This document shows positions 10,644 to 21,855 of a stretch of 64,000 bases of DNA, piece by piece. Source of the stretch: Dipteris shenzhenensis (taxonomy: Eukaryota > Polypodiophyta > Polypodiopsida > Gleicheniales); assembly GCA_047967505.1 (NCBI GenBank), contig CM106538.1; one strand, given 5' to 3'. A model generated the notes under the pieces. That model ran no database searches. It saw only the letters and a list, made by a program, of their open reading frames with translations, and had not been told where the DNA came from. How positions within the stretch are numbered: the first letter of the stretch is position 1; the number at the start of each line of letters is the position of its first letter. Made by a program: the position numbers and the translations under genes.

Positions 10644-11753
10644 ATATGTCTTCTGAATTTTCGGGTGTCCAGCACTCGGACTATCATGACATTCAAAAAG
10701 AATTTGGCGCCTAATGTCATTATCATCGGAGACACATACTCTACCCTTGTAGAGCAGGTAGCCATCTTCAATAGTATATTTTTTCCACTTGAGTCCTTTA
10801 TCACCAACCTATGGTGCATCGCTATTTCCATGCGACTCCTCAATGAAAGCCTCTCGATTAGTTGGATCCCTATTTTTAATTGCTTTCCATATTTCAGAGA
10901 AGTGAGGATCAAACTCACATTTCCCCTTTAAGGACTCTAGGAAATCATTTTGAAATTGAGTAAAACTCAATTCATTAATAATTGGCATTCAGCTAAGAGA
11001 GTCTGCTACCACATTGAACTTCCCTTTCCTATATGTCAATTGTATATCAAACTCTTGCATTAACTCAGCCCATCTAGCTTTTCTACCTTTAAGCTTTGGC
11101 TGCTTACAAATCCACTTAATGCTCTCCTGATCAAAGATGATCTCAAATTTTGCACCATATAAATAGTGCCTCTACTTTTTAAAAGCATAGACTATATAGC
11201 ATATAGTTCCTTCTCATATGCTGAGAGTAATTTCGTTGGGCACATAAAAGTAGGTCCACAAAAATATACCTCGCATTTTTCTTGGTGTAGTAGTCATTCC
11301 AATTCCGTTGAACAAATAAGAGGAGAGTTAGGCACATCATGTTCTCCTTAAATCTGGAAGACTCTACTCTCTTTTTCAAACATAATGAATTATTAAGATA
11401 ACTCCTTTGTAAGCTATGCCCAAGACTATACCGTTCTCGACCAAGCACTACATCTGTTCGGTCGAGATGCATGATTTGGAAATCCAAGGCATCTTGATAG
11501 CCTTGAATATCCACCTCTACACCATATATCATGGTGTCCCAAACTTTTTTATCACTGCCCTTTGCCAAAGAGACCACATATTTATGGGCACTTGGACTCT
11601 CAGGCAATTTTAATTTCTTAACTAACAAGTAGTTTAAGAAATTATGTGTTGCACTATCATCGACCATCACTCTTAAACTATCACACTCTCTCAAGGTTAT
11701 GTGTTGCACTATCATCGACCATCACTCTTAAACTATCACACTCTCTCAAGGAT
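10644..11753 (-). pseudogene. gypsy protease joined to RNase H remnant; RT deleted
   Basis: The frame at 11715-11179 begins with a retropepsin-like site (VMVDDSATHNFL; the family norm is D-S-G-A-T-H) and continues to VVLGRERYSLG. The sequence then passes to RNase H-like pieces in shifted frames at about 11170-10980, including WICKQPKLKGRKARWAELMQ, and on to the integrase zinc-finger region. The palm of reverse transcriptase is absent, so hundreds of codons were deleted. No gag lies between the protease and the primer-binding site. Confidence 0.75.
11641..11752. repeat. ~56-bp tandem duplication over the protease active site
   Basis: The unit ttatgtgttgcactatcatc... ending ctctctcaagg occurs twice in direct tandem. 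On the minus strand it encodes the segment around the DDSATHN active site, so that segment is duplicated. Confidence 0.85.
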
Positions 11754-11780
11754 CGCAACACCTTAGCTGAAGGCAAGGGA

Positions 11781-11851
11781 GCTCTAATACCATGATAAAA
11801 TATGAAGAGGGGAGAGGAGAAGAGTGGAGATGAGGAGAGAGGGCACAACTA
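11781..11851 (-). repeat. gypsy 5' LTR edge and primer-binding site
   Basis: Reading the minus strand, the LTR ends ...TATTTTATCA and is followed directly by TGGTATTAGAGC, which resembles the initiator-Met tRNA primer-binding site TGGTATCAGAGC with one change. About 58 bp match the 3' LTR edge at 4694; similarity then stops. Confidence 0.75.
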
Positions 11852-12049
11852 TGTGTAGAAGTTGGTAAACCAACCAATGACCCATATATCACCCCCCTCC
11901 CCTCCATGACTACTCACCTCTTGTCATTAAATAGTCTCAACATGAAAGAGACATAAAAGTAGTGTAAATGTATCAAAGCCTCTCACAAGGCAAGAATTTA
12001 GTGCATAAGTCAATTGCTTTATTCTTGGAGAGTGAATGGACTACTCTAG

Positions 12050-12400
12050 GAGCCATCTCAGCCTATGGCTTGTGACATAGACCTAATCAACCTCTATTGT
12101 AGGCAAATCCACAATGGCATGCTTTCTCAAAGAATTAATTGACCATTCTAGGACCCAACTTAGCTTATGGCTTCACAGAGAGACCTACTAAGCCTCTATT
12201 GTAGGCAATGCCATAATGGCATGCTTTGTTCATTCAATAGCCTCATCATCAAAAAGACATGAAAGCCATGTAAACTTATCAAACTCTCATGAGGCAAGGC
12301 TTTAGTGAATATCTCAGAGAATCAATGGATTAATCTAGGGTGTATGGAGACACAGACTAACTTAGCCTCTATTGTAGGCAATGCCACAATGGCAAGCTCC
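12050..12400. repeat. Degenerate tandem repeat, about three units
   Basis: Three units, near 12060-12130, 12165-12245 and 12335-12395, share a block of cctctattgtaggcaatgcc followed by an AATGGCATGC or AATGGCAAGC end. A further unit lies at 4612-4693. Spacing varies from about 100 to 170 bp. Confidence 0.7.
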
Positions 12401-13374
12401 TTTTTGGATGATGATACACATGGCTTGACAATAAATTGTCTCACAATTCCAATCACATAGGCATATATGTCATGCCACATTGGTATCATTAAGTATATTT
12501 TTAACATATTATTCCAATGGTGGATACATGATGTCGCAATAGACAAGCTCACAAGTCCAAATGCATAGCAATATGTGTTGAGATATGGTGCTATCATCAA
12601 GTATATTAGCTTCCCAATTGCTTGTCAATATATTGTGTAATCTTTAAAAGCATATCTTTGAAGCTTATGCATATCCCATGGGTGTGCTAAGTGGAAGGGC
12701 ATCCAATGCCATGAATTGCTTAAACATGAAATCAATCTACCTTGTTGGACTAAAAGTATGCCATCCTCTCTTGCTGAAAATCGACAGCCAATTGTATCAT
12801 GATATTGCTGCCAATAATATTCATGTCTGATACTAGGAGCATTTTTCTTCTCATCACATACACTCATAGTCAAGTCCACTCCAGAACCTTTGCTAATAGA
12901 TTTCAATCTTATAAGAACAAGCCCTTGATTTTTTTAGAAATTATTATTATTACTATAATGTTATAATAGGCTGTTGATTTTTTTAATTATAATATTGAAA
13001 ACTCCCTTTATTCACCCCTTCTCCACAAGTCCTTGTGGATGCTTCATATGCATCCCTTATTACAATCATAGGTTTAGGTTTTTCAATTTGACATCCATCT
13101 AATGCAGATGTGTAGTGCAACTAATAAATAAGCAATTGCATATTATTTAGCTATATGACTAGTACCATTAAATTGTATGCCTTCCTCCCATGCATATTCT
13201 TTTACAGCAACTTTGCCCTATTGTCCCATTATCTTTGAGCTTAAATTTTCCATTTTTGGAAATTTTTTGGTGGATATAGATGCTTCTTAGTCATGTTAAC
13301 CACGAGATATGCACTAGGAGTGGCAACATCCATAGATTGGCTTAAAAATTCTCCCTGATATGACTGATGGTTTG
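12401..13374. other. Intergenic, no supported gene
   Basis: A degenerate ~108-bp direct repeat at 12440-12605 ends each time in atcaagtatatt or attaagtatatt. The short minus-strand frames at 12322-12906 have no recognisable domain. AT-rich DNA follows at 12930-13010. Confidence 0.45.
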
Positions 13375-14290
13375 AATTAAGCCACGACAGACGTGGCTAA
13401 TGAGAGCCACCACCATCGAGTAGTAATTCCCACAAAGGTAAATCATGAAGCTCTAATCACTCATTACCATGCACTCTAGTTCTCTACTGAGCATGTGAGC
13501 CCGATGACTGGTAATTTTAACTGCCAGCCCAGTGGAATCGTAGCCATGACAGACGTGGTTGATGAGAGCCATCACCACCAGGCAATAATTCCCACAAAAG
13601 TAAATTATGAAGCCTAATCACTCATTCCCATGCACTCTAGTACTCTACTGAGCATCCGAGCCTAGTGACTGGTAATTTTTACTGCACTCGTAGTGATCAT
13701 GCATGCTTAAGCCCAGTGGTGGGTGAGCGGGTTATTGCGGTGGCTGGTAATTTTAACTACCAACTCGGTGGAATCATAGCCACAGTAGACATAGTTGTAA
13801 TCACTCATTACCATGCACTCTAGTACTCTACTGAGCACGTGAGCCCAGTGACTGGTAATTTTTATTGCACTTGTAGTGATCATGCATGCTTAAGCCTGGT
13901 GGTGGCTGGTAATTTTAACTGCTAGCCCGATGGAATTGTAGCCACGACAAACATGGCTGATGAGAGCCACCACCACCAGGAAGTAATTCCCACAAAAGTA
14001 AATCATGAAGCCTAATCACCTCTAATCACTCATTACCATGCACTCTAGTACTCTACCGAGCATGTGAGCCCGATGATGACTGGTAATTTTTATTGCACTC
14101 GTATTGTTCATGCATGCTTAAGCCCGGTGGTTGGTGAGCGGTGGCTGGTAATTTTAACTTCCAGCCCGGTGGAATCGTAGCCATGACAGACGTGGCTGAT
14201 GTTAGCCACCACCACTGGCTAGTAATTCCCACAAAAGTAAATCATGAAGCCTAATCACCTCTAATCTTTCATTACCATGCAAGTTAGTAC
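13375..14290. repeat. Complex tandem array, five units of ~160-240 bp
   Basis: Units start near 13381, 13543, 13780, 13941 and 14179 with a block like gccacgacagacgtggctga. Other shared blocks are cactcattaccatgcactct, gactggtaatttttattgca and agcccggtggaatcgtagcc. Unit length varies by deletion of sub-blocks. The start block carries a short inverted repeat around CCACGACAGACGTGG. Nothing in it is coding. Confidence 0.9.
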
Positions 14291-14372
14291 TGCTGCCTTG
14301 AATTAATCAAAATTCAGGCCAACCACCGCGGTGGCTCTCACCTTGATAGTGTAGTCGTGGGCTACAAACTTA

Positions 14373-14640
14373 AGCCTCCGCCATTCCATTCCCTTAACTG
14401 TTTTGTCTTCTATTCCTCTCCATCGTTTCTTTCTCCCTTGCAATCGTACTGCAAACTCAAGCCTCCACTATTCCATTTCCTTCACTGATTCATCTTCTAT
14501 TCCTCTCGACCATTTCTTTCTCCCTTGCAATCGGACTGCAAACTCAAACCTCCACTATTCCATTTCCTTCACTGTTTCATCTTCTATCCCTCTCAACCAT
14601 TTCTATCTCCCTTGCACTCTTCCTACAACTTCTATCCCCT
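14373..14640. repeat. 87-bp tandem repeat before the coiled-coil ORF
   Basis: Units start near 14409, 14496 and 14583 and share ttctattcctctc, ctcccttgcaatcg and ccactattccatttccttca. Because 87 bp is 29 codons, a plus-strand frame stays open through the array without implying a gene. The array ends immediately before the ATG at 14647. Confidence 0.9.
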
Positions 14641-14646
14641 CTCATA

Positions 14647-16696
14647 ATGGACCCTACATCATCTGGGGGCTCCTCACACAATCTTTCCTCCCCCTTTGCA
14701 GCACAGTGCGAGAGCCTCTCCTCCCCTAATCTTGAAATCATGACATATGGGAGCTCCTCTCTCTCTCTTCAAAAGCCCAATTTGGATGCTCTCAAAAACT
14801 TCACTAGGTTGGTACAGGACGTGAACGTGAAGGAGGGGCAATTAGTCTATCAAGGTCAAAAGATTACCATCATTGAAAGCGTGATTGAAAATGATCTAGG
14901 AATAACTGGAGGCAGTTTGCAACAAGCACACTTCTTCGAGAAGCAGTGGAAGAGACATGATATTCTAGATGTATACCCCAATGCTCAGATTCATAAAGAT
15001 GGTGGAGTGAAGCTTTCTAGCTTGCCAACAGACCTCCAAGATGTGTTGAAAAAGACCATTCACTTCTTTCCTGATATGAGAGGAACCGTGAAGTTTTGGC
15101 AAGTTCAAGTAGCAATAGAGCAACTGAAAGGATGTGGTGTATCTTTCTCAAGGGCAATCTCTGAGAGTGTGTTAACCAACCTGAAGAATTGCATGGATGG
15201 CAAATCCCAATTGTCATCTCAGTCCATTGGAGTTGCAATGCACTTGATGGCATCTACCCTCAAAGGGATTTTTGAGCAATACGATAAGCAGATGTCTCAC
15301 AAGGTGAATTTTCTACAAGAGAAAGCCACCGATGCAGCAAAGGCAGCGCAACTTGAGAAAATTCTAAGGGAAGGTGTAGAAGCCAAGGTAGAGGAGGCAC
15401 AACAGCAAGCTGAGGCCACTATAAAAATGGTCGACATGGAAAGGAATAGAAGAGAAGAAGTAGAGAAGCGCATGATGAAGGAGCTCCGAGATAGGCTCGA
15501 AGAAGTGAGAAGTGACGGGGACATTATGGACAAGGAGCTAGCAATGATGCAAAAGGAGCTTGAAGATCAGAGAGCCAAAAAGGAGGGTCTTTACAAACGA
15601 CTCTACAATATGCAGAACGCATTGAACATTGAAAAAGACTAGATGATGGAGGACCTAAAAAGGGAGAATGCAGAAACCAAAAAGGTGATGCAGGAACTGT
15701 GAGATGTTTCAAGGCCAGGAAGGATGGGGCAGAGAGTGGAGAAGAAAGTGAGGTAGCTCTCCAAGCCAGGAAGGATGTAGAGAGAGCAACCACGATGGAG
15801 CAAGTTGTAGTAGCCATGGTGGAGCAACTTGCAGTAGCCATGGTGAGGGTTGTTTTTTCAAAACTGTTACACTATTGGAAGTCCAAAGAGTAAGCTACAA
15901 GACCCTGCAACAAGATTACGATAGGGATGTGCACAAGCTTGCCGTGGCTTTCGACACTTATGAAAAGCAATCCGTCATCTTGAGAGATTTCCAAACTAGA
16001 GTGGAAGTCTTGGAAATGGCCCATGTTGATGTTTTTGAGAAATTTAAGCAGCTTCAACAGATGCTGAGGAATTCAGATGAAGTTGTTGCACAGAGTGAGC
16101 AAAGAGTGGAGAAGATGAAGGAGAACATCCGCAACCTTAGGATGAGGGAGGAAGGAATCAAGAAGCAACTTCATCATATACAGAGCAAGACTGTGCTATT
16201 GACGGCAGCCACAATAGTTAAATTGGATGCCTATCCTGCTATGCAGTAGGGTCCAAAATCCATGGTCTGCCATACCCCCATCATAGATGACTGCATGATC
16301 CGATGTCTTGCGTGCTACCACCTTGTACATGTTTTTTGCTTTGGGGTATTTGCGTATGCAAAATCGCTATGTAGAGAATGCCATTTGCCATTGCCCAGGT
16401 CACAGGATCAAATGTGCCTTCTTGCTACAGCTATCTATGATGAGAAAGTAGATGCTGCAGCTCAATTTGCCATTTGGGCAAAAGATGCAAAAAACAAGGA
16501 GCTTAAATTGAAGAAGGCCAAGATTGACTGCGAGGAAAAGGAGCCTAAAGGGAGAAACCAGGCCCCTTCAAGAAAGGAGCAAGAGGGGCCGACGAACCTG
16601 CAACCAGGAAGCTCAAATCAAGGAAAGAGAAAGCGGCATGAAGGGAGGGGTCGGGCCCGTGAAGGAAGGAACCAGCCCCATTATGGAAAGGAGTAA
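14647..16696 (+). pseudogene. Unknown coiled-coil/RING-like gene, interrupted
   Basis: I do not recognise the family. From the ATG at 14647 a 331-codon frame contains a Ser-rich start and a globular-looking region of about 200 residues (LDALKNFTRLVQDVN, GTVKFWQVQVAIEQLKGCG). A long charged coiled coil from about residue 215 follows. A TAG at 15640 and a frameshifted stretch at 15690-15870 break it. A second open stretch (15875-16696) continues the coiled coil, meets a single TAG at 16247, then encodes CHTPIIDDCMIRCLACYHLV, HVFC and SLCRECHLPLP, whose spacing resembles the C-H-H-C-C-C part of a RING-H2 finger; the first Cys of the usual first pair reads Ser. The tail is Lys/Arg/Glu-rich. The intact protein would be roughly 650-690 residues. 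The layout recalls coiled-coil/RING ubiquitin ligases, but that is inference; a repeat-borne ORF is equally possible. Confidence 0.6.
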
Positions 16697-16784
16697 GGAA
16701 AGGAGCAAGGAGGGCCGAGCCTATAATAAGGGAGCTCGACAAGGTGACCTACTCAAAGCAATGTGGAACTAGCCCCTTGAAGGA

Positions 16785-16840
16785 AAGGAGTCCTTGAGAT
16801 GTAATCTGAAGGAAAAGAGCCTTTGAGATGTAGTCTGTGT
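16785..16840. repeat. Short direct repeat after the coiled-coil ORF
   Basis: Two ~32-bp units contain ttgagatgtaatctgaagga and ttgagatgtagtctgtgtg. They belong to the same repetitive 3' flank as the array at 16939. Confidence 0.65.
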
Positions 16841-16938
16841 GTAATCTATTGAATTATTAATCTTCTCTAGAGTTTACTGGAGCAATGTTTTCTCAGTTAT
16901 GTGACTAGATAGTGTCCTTTGACATGCCAAGGACCATA

Positions 16939-17104
16939 ATGTGAGACGAAAGATTTTGATTTGACAACTAATATGAGATGATAGATTTTGATTAGATCAC
17001 TAATGTGAGACTGAAAGATTTCGATTAGTCAACTAATGTGAGACGAAAGATTTCTATTAGACAACTAATGTGAGACAAAAGATTTCGATTAGACAACTAA
17101 CATG
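16939..17104. repeat. 32-33-bp tandem repeat, five units
   Basis: The unit resembles gtgagacgaaagatttcgat followed by tagacaactaat. Five units run head to tail with about 10-20% divergence by eye. Confidence 0.9.
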
Positions 17105-17119
17105 AGGCTTAAGAATGAT

Positions 17120-17390
17120 AAGGTCGTGCTCAATGAACTCTCTTCTTATTTAAGTGCAGTAGTGCAGACACAACTAAGAGCCCATTATGAAATGTAGCCC
17201 CAAAAGTCTGTACACCAATCCACCTACTGCGAATCTATGGCATACCCAAAAGACTTTGGAATGCTTTTGTTCTATCTGAAAATGAGGTTGGATGACCTAC
17301 TCACAGAAATAGACCCAGAGAAGAAGGAGGAAAATAGCTACAAGGAGGACATGCTTCAATGGTGGGTGTATTACTTGGAGTCGACATAGA
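17120..17390 (+). pseudogene. Degenerate coding fragment, family unknown
   Basis: One frame reads SSYLSAVVQTQLRAHYEM, a TAG, then about 60 codons including YPKDFGMLLFYLKMRLDDLL and KEDMLQWWVYYLEST before a stop at about 17386. The amino-acid composition looks coding and acidic-helical. It could be the end of the gene at 14.65 kb or a separate element ORF. Confidence 0.35.
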
Positions 17391-17416
17391 TGGTGAATAT
17401 TAATTTCCACCACAAA

Positions 17417-17562
17417 TGACTAATTGTACACTAGATTTAGTTGAAAATATAGAAACTCATTTAGGGTTAGGGTTAGGTCATCTAACCCTTTCCTTTATAG
17501 CACTCTATTGGGTTAGTGCTACTCACATAGGATCACATGATGTTGAGCGTGATCTCTTAACA
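17417..17562 (-). repeat. copia LTR, copy 2
   Basis: The 146-bp LTR starts tgactaattgtacac and ends ctcttaaca, followed by ccttccctcaag. It includes tttagggttagggttagg. The left flank ccaccacaaa is shared with copy 1, so either the LTR is a few bases longer or the target sites are alike. Confidence 0.85.
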
Positions 17563-17639
17563 CCTTCCCTCAAGATCAACATCCTTCCCTCAAGATGATG
17601 ATTCTGGGGAATCAAAGAAGAACTGAACATTACATTCCA

Positions 17640-18918
17640 TCATACCCCTTTAATGGGAATGTCCTTCCTATGCGTCAAACCAAGAGCTAGTTGGTGTTTC
17701 TCGAATAGCTCTTTACCGAGTGGTTTGGTAAAGATATTTGCAACATTCTCTTTGCTATTACAAAGCTGCAGTGTGATGTCACCAAGTAACACTCTTTCTC
17801 TGATGAAGTGCTCTTTGACATCAATGTGCTTTGACCTGGAGTGATATACTGGATTCTTGGCCAATGCTTGAGCCGATTGATTATCATAGTATATTGTTGT
17901 TGGCTTTGACTCATCAAAGTAATATGTTTATGACAATAGTCGTCTGAGCCATATAGCCTCACATGCACTTGTATGAGTGCTCTATATTTTGCTTCAGTCG
18001 AACACAAAGAAACAGTTGGTTGTTTGTTTGAAAACCATGATATAGCACCTTGACCAAGGAAAAATGCATATCCCTGTGTGGATCTCCTGGTATCATGATC
18101 TCTAGCATAGTCATTGTCACAGTATCCATGCAACCTTGGATGACTTCCTGTGTATTCTATCCCAAACTATCTTGTACCTCTGATGTATCTCAAGACTCTT
18201 TTGGTTGCATTCCAATGAGACTGTTTTGTATTTTCCATAAACTGTGCTAGTGAGCTTACTACATAACAAATCTCTAGTTGTGTGATAGTTAGATATATAA
18301 GAGATTTGATCTGTAGTACCTATCATTGACTGTAGGCTTTTTTGAATCTTTAGTAAGTTTCAAACTCTATTCCATGGGAGTGGTTACAATCTTGCAATTT
18401 GCCATATGAAACTTCTTCAGGAGGCTGTCAACATACTTGAGCTGACTCATGAAAGTGCTGTTTGAATCTCTCCAGAACTCAATTCCAAGACAATAGTGCA
18501 TAAGTCCAAGATCTTTCATGTCAAACTCTGCAGATAAGTCTTGTTTTAACTTTCTGATGAAGCTATCCTTGCTTCCTGTCACAATCAAATCATCTACGTA
18601 CAAAAGTGCAATAGTAATGTCTTCCCCTTGAACTTTATAGTAGAGAGTATGATCTACATTGGATTTCATGTATCCCAGATCAGCAAAATACTTGTCGATT
18701 TTGCTGTACCAACTTTTGGGTGCTTGCTTTAAGCCATAGAGACTCTTCTTGAGATGGCAAACCTTATTCTCCTTTCCTGGTTCAACATAACCTCCTAGTT
18801 GTTGCATGTAGACTTCCTCATCTAGGTAACCATTGAGCAATGCATTATTGACATCGAGCTGGTACACATTCCATCTACTGAGTGTAGCTAGTGATATCAA
18901 GAATTGTATGGAATCCAT
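17640..18918 (-). pseudogene. copia reverse transcriptase and RNase H, copy 2
   Basis: The frame at 18918-18367 is a clean RT segment: QLDVNNALLNGYLDEEVYMQ, PGKENKVCHLKKSLYGLKQA and ALLYVDDLIVTGSKDSF with the catalytic YVDD. RNase H follows in two frames at 18133-17640 with [37 protein letters not shown] and [20 protein letters not shown]. The catalytic DADWA-type motif reads DNDYA. Frameshifts lie near 18360-18320 and 17870. Confidence 0.9.
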
Positions 18919-19394
18919 CTTTGCTATTGGAGCATAAGTCTCATCATAGTCTTGACCATATTGCTATGCAAATCCTTTTGCAACTAGTCTGGCTTTGTAT
19001 CTTTGAATACTTCCATATGATTGTACTTCATTTTGTATACCCATTTATTTGCTATGGCCTTCTTTCCTAGTGGAAGGTCGCATAATTCTTAAGTATTATT
19101 ATGATACAAAGCATCCATTTCTTCGTTCATAGCAGTTTGCCATTCTGGCTTGTCTACTGCATCTTTGAAGTACACTGGCTCTTCTGTAGCCATGATGGTA
19201 GTCATAAGAGCATAGTTGGTGGTTTCAACCTGAATTGCTTTGCCTTTCTAAGCATATGTCAATTTGGATGGAGGTTTGCTTTCCCTAGTAGACCGTCTGA
19301 GCTGCTATGGCTCTGCTTGGGGTGTTTTTGGCAATTCTTGCTCTTCTTCATCAACCATTTATGTAGATGACTGTGAAGTCAATGCTTCTATGTC

Positions 19395-20282
19395 CTATGT
19401 ATTTGAGGTTTTCCATTCTGATTCCTCATCAAAGATTACATCTCTAGAGATAATGACCTTGCGGTTGATGGGACCATACAACTTGTATGCTTTGCTTTCT
19501 TCACTGTAGCCAACCATGATGCATTTGCATGACTTTGCAACAAATTTCCTGCGATGATCATCATGGATGTGGGCATATGCTATGCAACCAAATATGTGGA
19601 GATGCCCAATGTGTGGCTTGTTTCTAGTGAGTGCTTCATAAGGTGTCATACCTTGTATCGGTTTGATAGGAAGCCGATTAAGCAAATAGTTTGCAGTGGC
19701 TATTGCTTCTGCCCAATACTGATTCGAAAGATGCTTCTCACTAAGCATGTCTGCTAAAGTACCATTCTTTGTTTCAGTTCTTGCATTCTGTTGAGGAGTA
19801 TCTGCACAAGTGAATTGTCTTTGAATGCCGTGACTTTTGCAAAAGTTCATGAATGTTGAAGACATATATTCACCTCCTTTGTTTGATCTCATGACTTTGA
19901 TCTTTTTGCCTGTCTGGTTTTCTACCATGGCTTTGAATTCTTGAAATTTGGAAAACACTTCAAATTTCTCATTCAGAAAGTAGACCCAACAATATCTATT
20001 GTAGTCATCGATGAAAGTCAAGTAGTAAAGTGAACCATTGATGCTGCGGGTCTGGGCATAACCCCATACATCTGTGTGTATCAAATCAAGAATACCTCAT
20101 GCTCGAGAGGTGCTTCTGCTGAAGTTGGTTCGCTTTTGTTTGCTGAAGCAGCATGCTTTGCAAACTTTTCCAAGAAACTGTAGCTTTGGTATCCTGATTG
20201 CCATATTCTGATTCCTGAGATCTAACAAGCTCTTGAAATTGACATGATCATATCTCTTGTGCCATTTTGCAGATAGTGGCAT
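19395..20282 (-). pseudogene. copia integrase, copy 2
   Basis: An N-terminal zinc-finger part (20282-20097; WHKRYDHVNFKSLLDLRNQN, ACCFSKQKRTNF) precedes the core (20084-19395). The core has IHTDVWGYAQTRSINGSLYY, TFIDDYNRYCWVYFL, VMRSNKGGEYMS and TPQQNARTETKNGTLAD. The second catalytic Asp (consensus R-[ST]-D-x-G) reads Asn, which should inactivate strand transfer. A stop near 20095 splits finger from core. Confidence 0.9.
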
Positions 20283-20579
20283 CTATTGCGGTTGAGCTGA
20301 CATGGCATGCTTTTTTGGTACTATAGCTAGCATTCTGTACAAGCGTCCTTCCTTGATACCTTTTCCTACTATAGCTGATATCTTCTGGATTTGTCTCTGA
20401 CAGTGCATTCATCTCCGTCGAAGATGACTCTATAGTTGTGTTTTGTCATTTGACCTATTGACAGGAGGTTCTTGCTAAGTTTCAGAATATAAAGTACATC
20501 TTTTACCAATCCTTTCATACTAGTGATAATGCATGTCCCTTGAAATGGATTTAGTGTATTATCTATTGTCTAGATGACA

Positions 20580-21855
20580 TTCTTTTGTCCTTCTAATGGT
20601 TTCATCTCTGTGAACCATTCCTAATGATTTGTCATGTGAGATGATGCATTGCTGTCGATGTACCAAGGATCTTGGTCTCCTTGGTTGACTTGATAGCTGA
20701 AATCATCTTTTGGATTACAATCCATGTCTAGGTGCACTGTATCAGTATTATGCATTTCTTTGTTTGCAAGAAACATATTCCCATGTTCATTTGCAAAATG
20801 ATTGTGACTAGAATGTCCACCACAATGATTTCCTCTACCATAAAAATTCCCTCGATTACTGTTGGATTGACCGCCTTGGTCGTACTGCTTTTTGCAGCAA
20901 TCTCTTTCATAGTGTCCAAACTTATGACAGTAGTTGCACTAGATGTTTGACACATTGGTGGATGCATTCCCTCATCCTTAAAATCTTCCTCAATTGGAAT
21001 GATTTCCTCTTTGCTGATTCTAATATTGCTGAGGATGCTGCTGATGTTGATTCTGACTTTATTGATGATGACCACTTCTCTGGAATGATCTACCTCTGCC
21101 TCTACTTCTGTCTGAAGCTGTGAATTCCTGATCATTAGGATGACCTTTGGGTGCTTGAATGGCCTGAGTCCTGAGTTCTTCACTAAGTATGATTGATTGA
21201 AGTTCTTCCAATGTTGAAATTTGCCATTGGATGGCAATACTCTAGGCTAGATTCTTGTATCCCTCTCGTAGTCCATTCAAGATGACTTGAATAATTTTTG
21301 CTAGATTCATAGTCTCTCTTGCTGCTGCTGCAAGTTGATTATTGTAGTCTTTAATTATGAGTACGTAAGCATGACCGGTTTTGTTGCTATTGCAAAAACT
21401 CTGGTTGATTTGGTTTCTCAGTGTGACAAATCTTGGATGTGTTCTTGGACTCGTAGAGAGCTGCGAACATATCCCATGCTTCTTTCGATGTCTTGATGCT
21501 GTTGAGCTGTCCTAGCATGACATCTTGCACATTTTGCCTGATCAGATGATATGCATACTTATCTTTCTTATCCCATTCTACCTAAGTTCAGGCAATGGCA
21601 GGATCTGCTACAAGCGCAAAAACTAATTGTGTAGTTAGATATCCCACTATAGATCCCGTTGCTCGTGCTGTGACAACAGGTGGAGATAGAGCTACTGCTG
21701 GCTGGATCATCCAATGGTCTAGGTGTAGATCCATCAACATACTCCCATTTGTCCTAAAGTACAAGAATGGTATCCATTCGGCATTTCCATGTGCCATAAT
21801 TAGAGTTGTCTAGCCTAACAAATGCCTCCAGATTGAAGTTGCTAGTCGTAGACAT
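20580..21855 (-). pseudogene. copia gag, zinc knuckle and protease, copy 2
   Basis: Gag starts near 21855 on the minus strand (counterpart of the copy 1 start at 8351) and runs in several frames. The zinc knuckle is intact as C-NY-C-HKFG-H-YERD-C near 20900-20940. The protease site near 20650-20680 reads WYIDSNASSHMT; the family consensus is D-S-G-A-S-x-H, so Gly is replaced by Asn. Confidence 0.8.

Larger units (their letters stand above)
4694..11851 (-). mobile_element. Ty3/gypsy chromovirus, internally deleted, with a nested copia
   Basis: This is a minus-strand LTR retrotransposon. The right side has a primer-binding site complement (gctctaatacca, 11781-11792) next to an LTR end starting tgataaaatatgaagagggg at 11793. 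The same LTR end, about 57 bp with few changes, starts at 4694. The 3' LTR appears to run 4694-9411 because a copia element is inserted in it. Its other edge is ctgacgtaaca, next to the purine-rich tract at 9412-9424. Between the LTRs the order is protease, RNase H remnant, integrase, chromodomain. Gag and the core reverse transcriptase are missing. The 5' LTR matches for only about 58 bp before diverging, so the element is decayed. Confidence 0.8.

Noticed and set aside
14403-14729. 108-codon ORF upstream of the coiled-coil frame
   Set aside because: It is the translation of an 87-bp tandem repeat whose length is a multiple of three.
16939-17104. CRISPR-like array
   Set aside because: Units abut directly with no unique spacers, and the setting is a plant nuclear genome.
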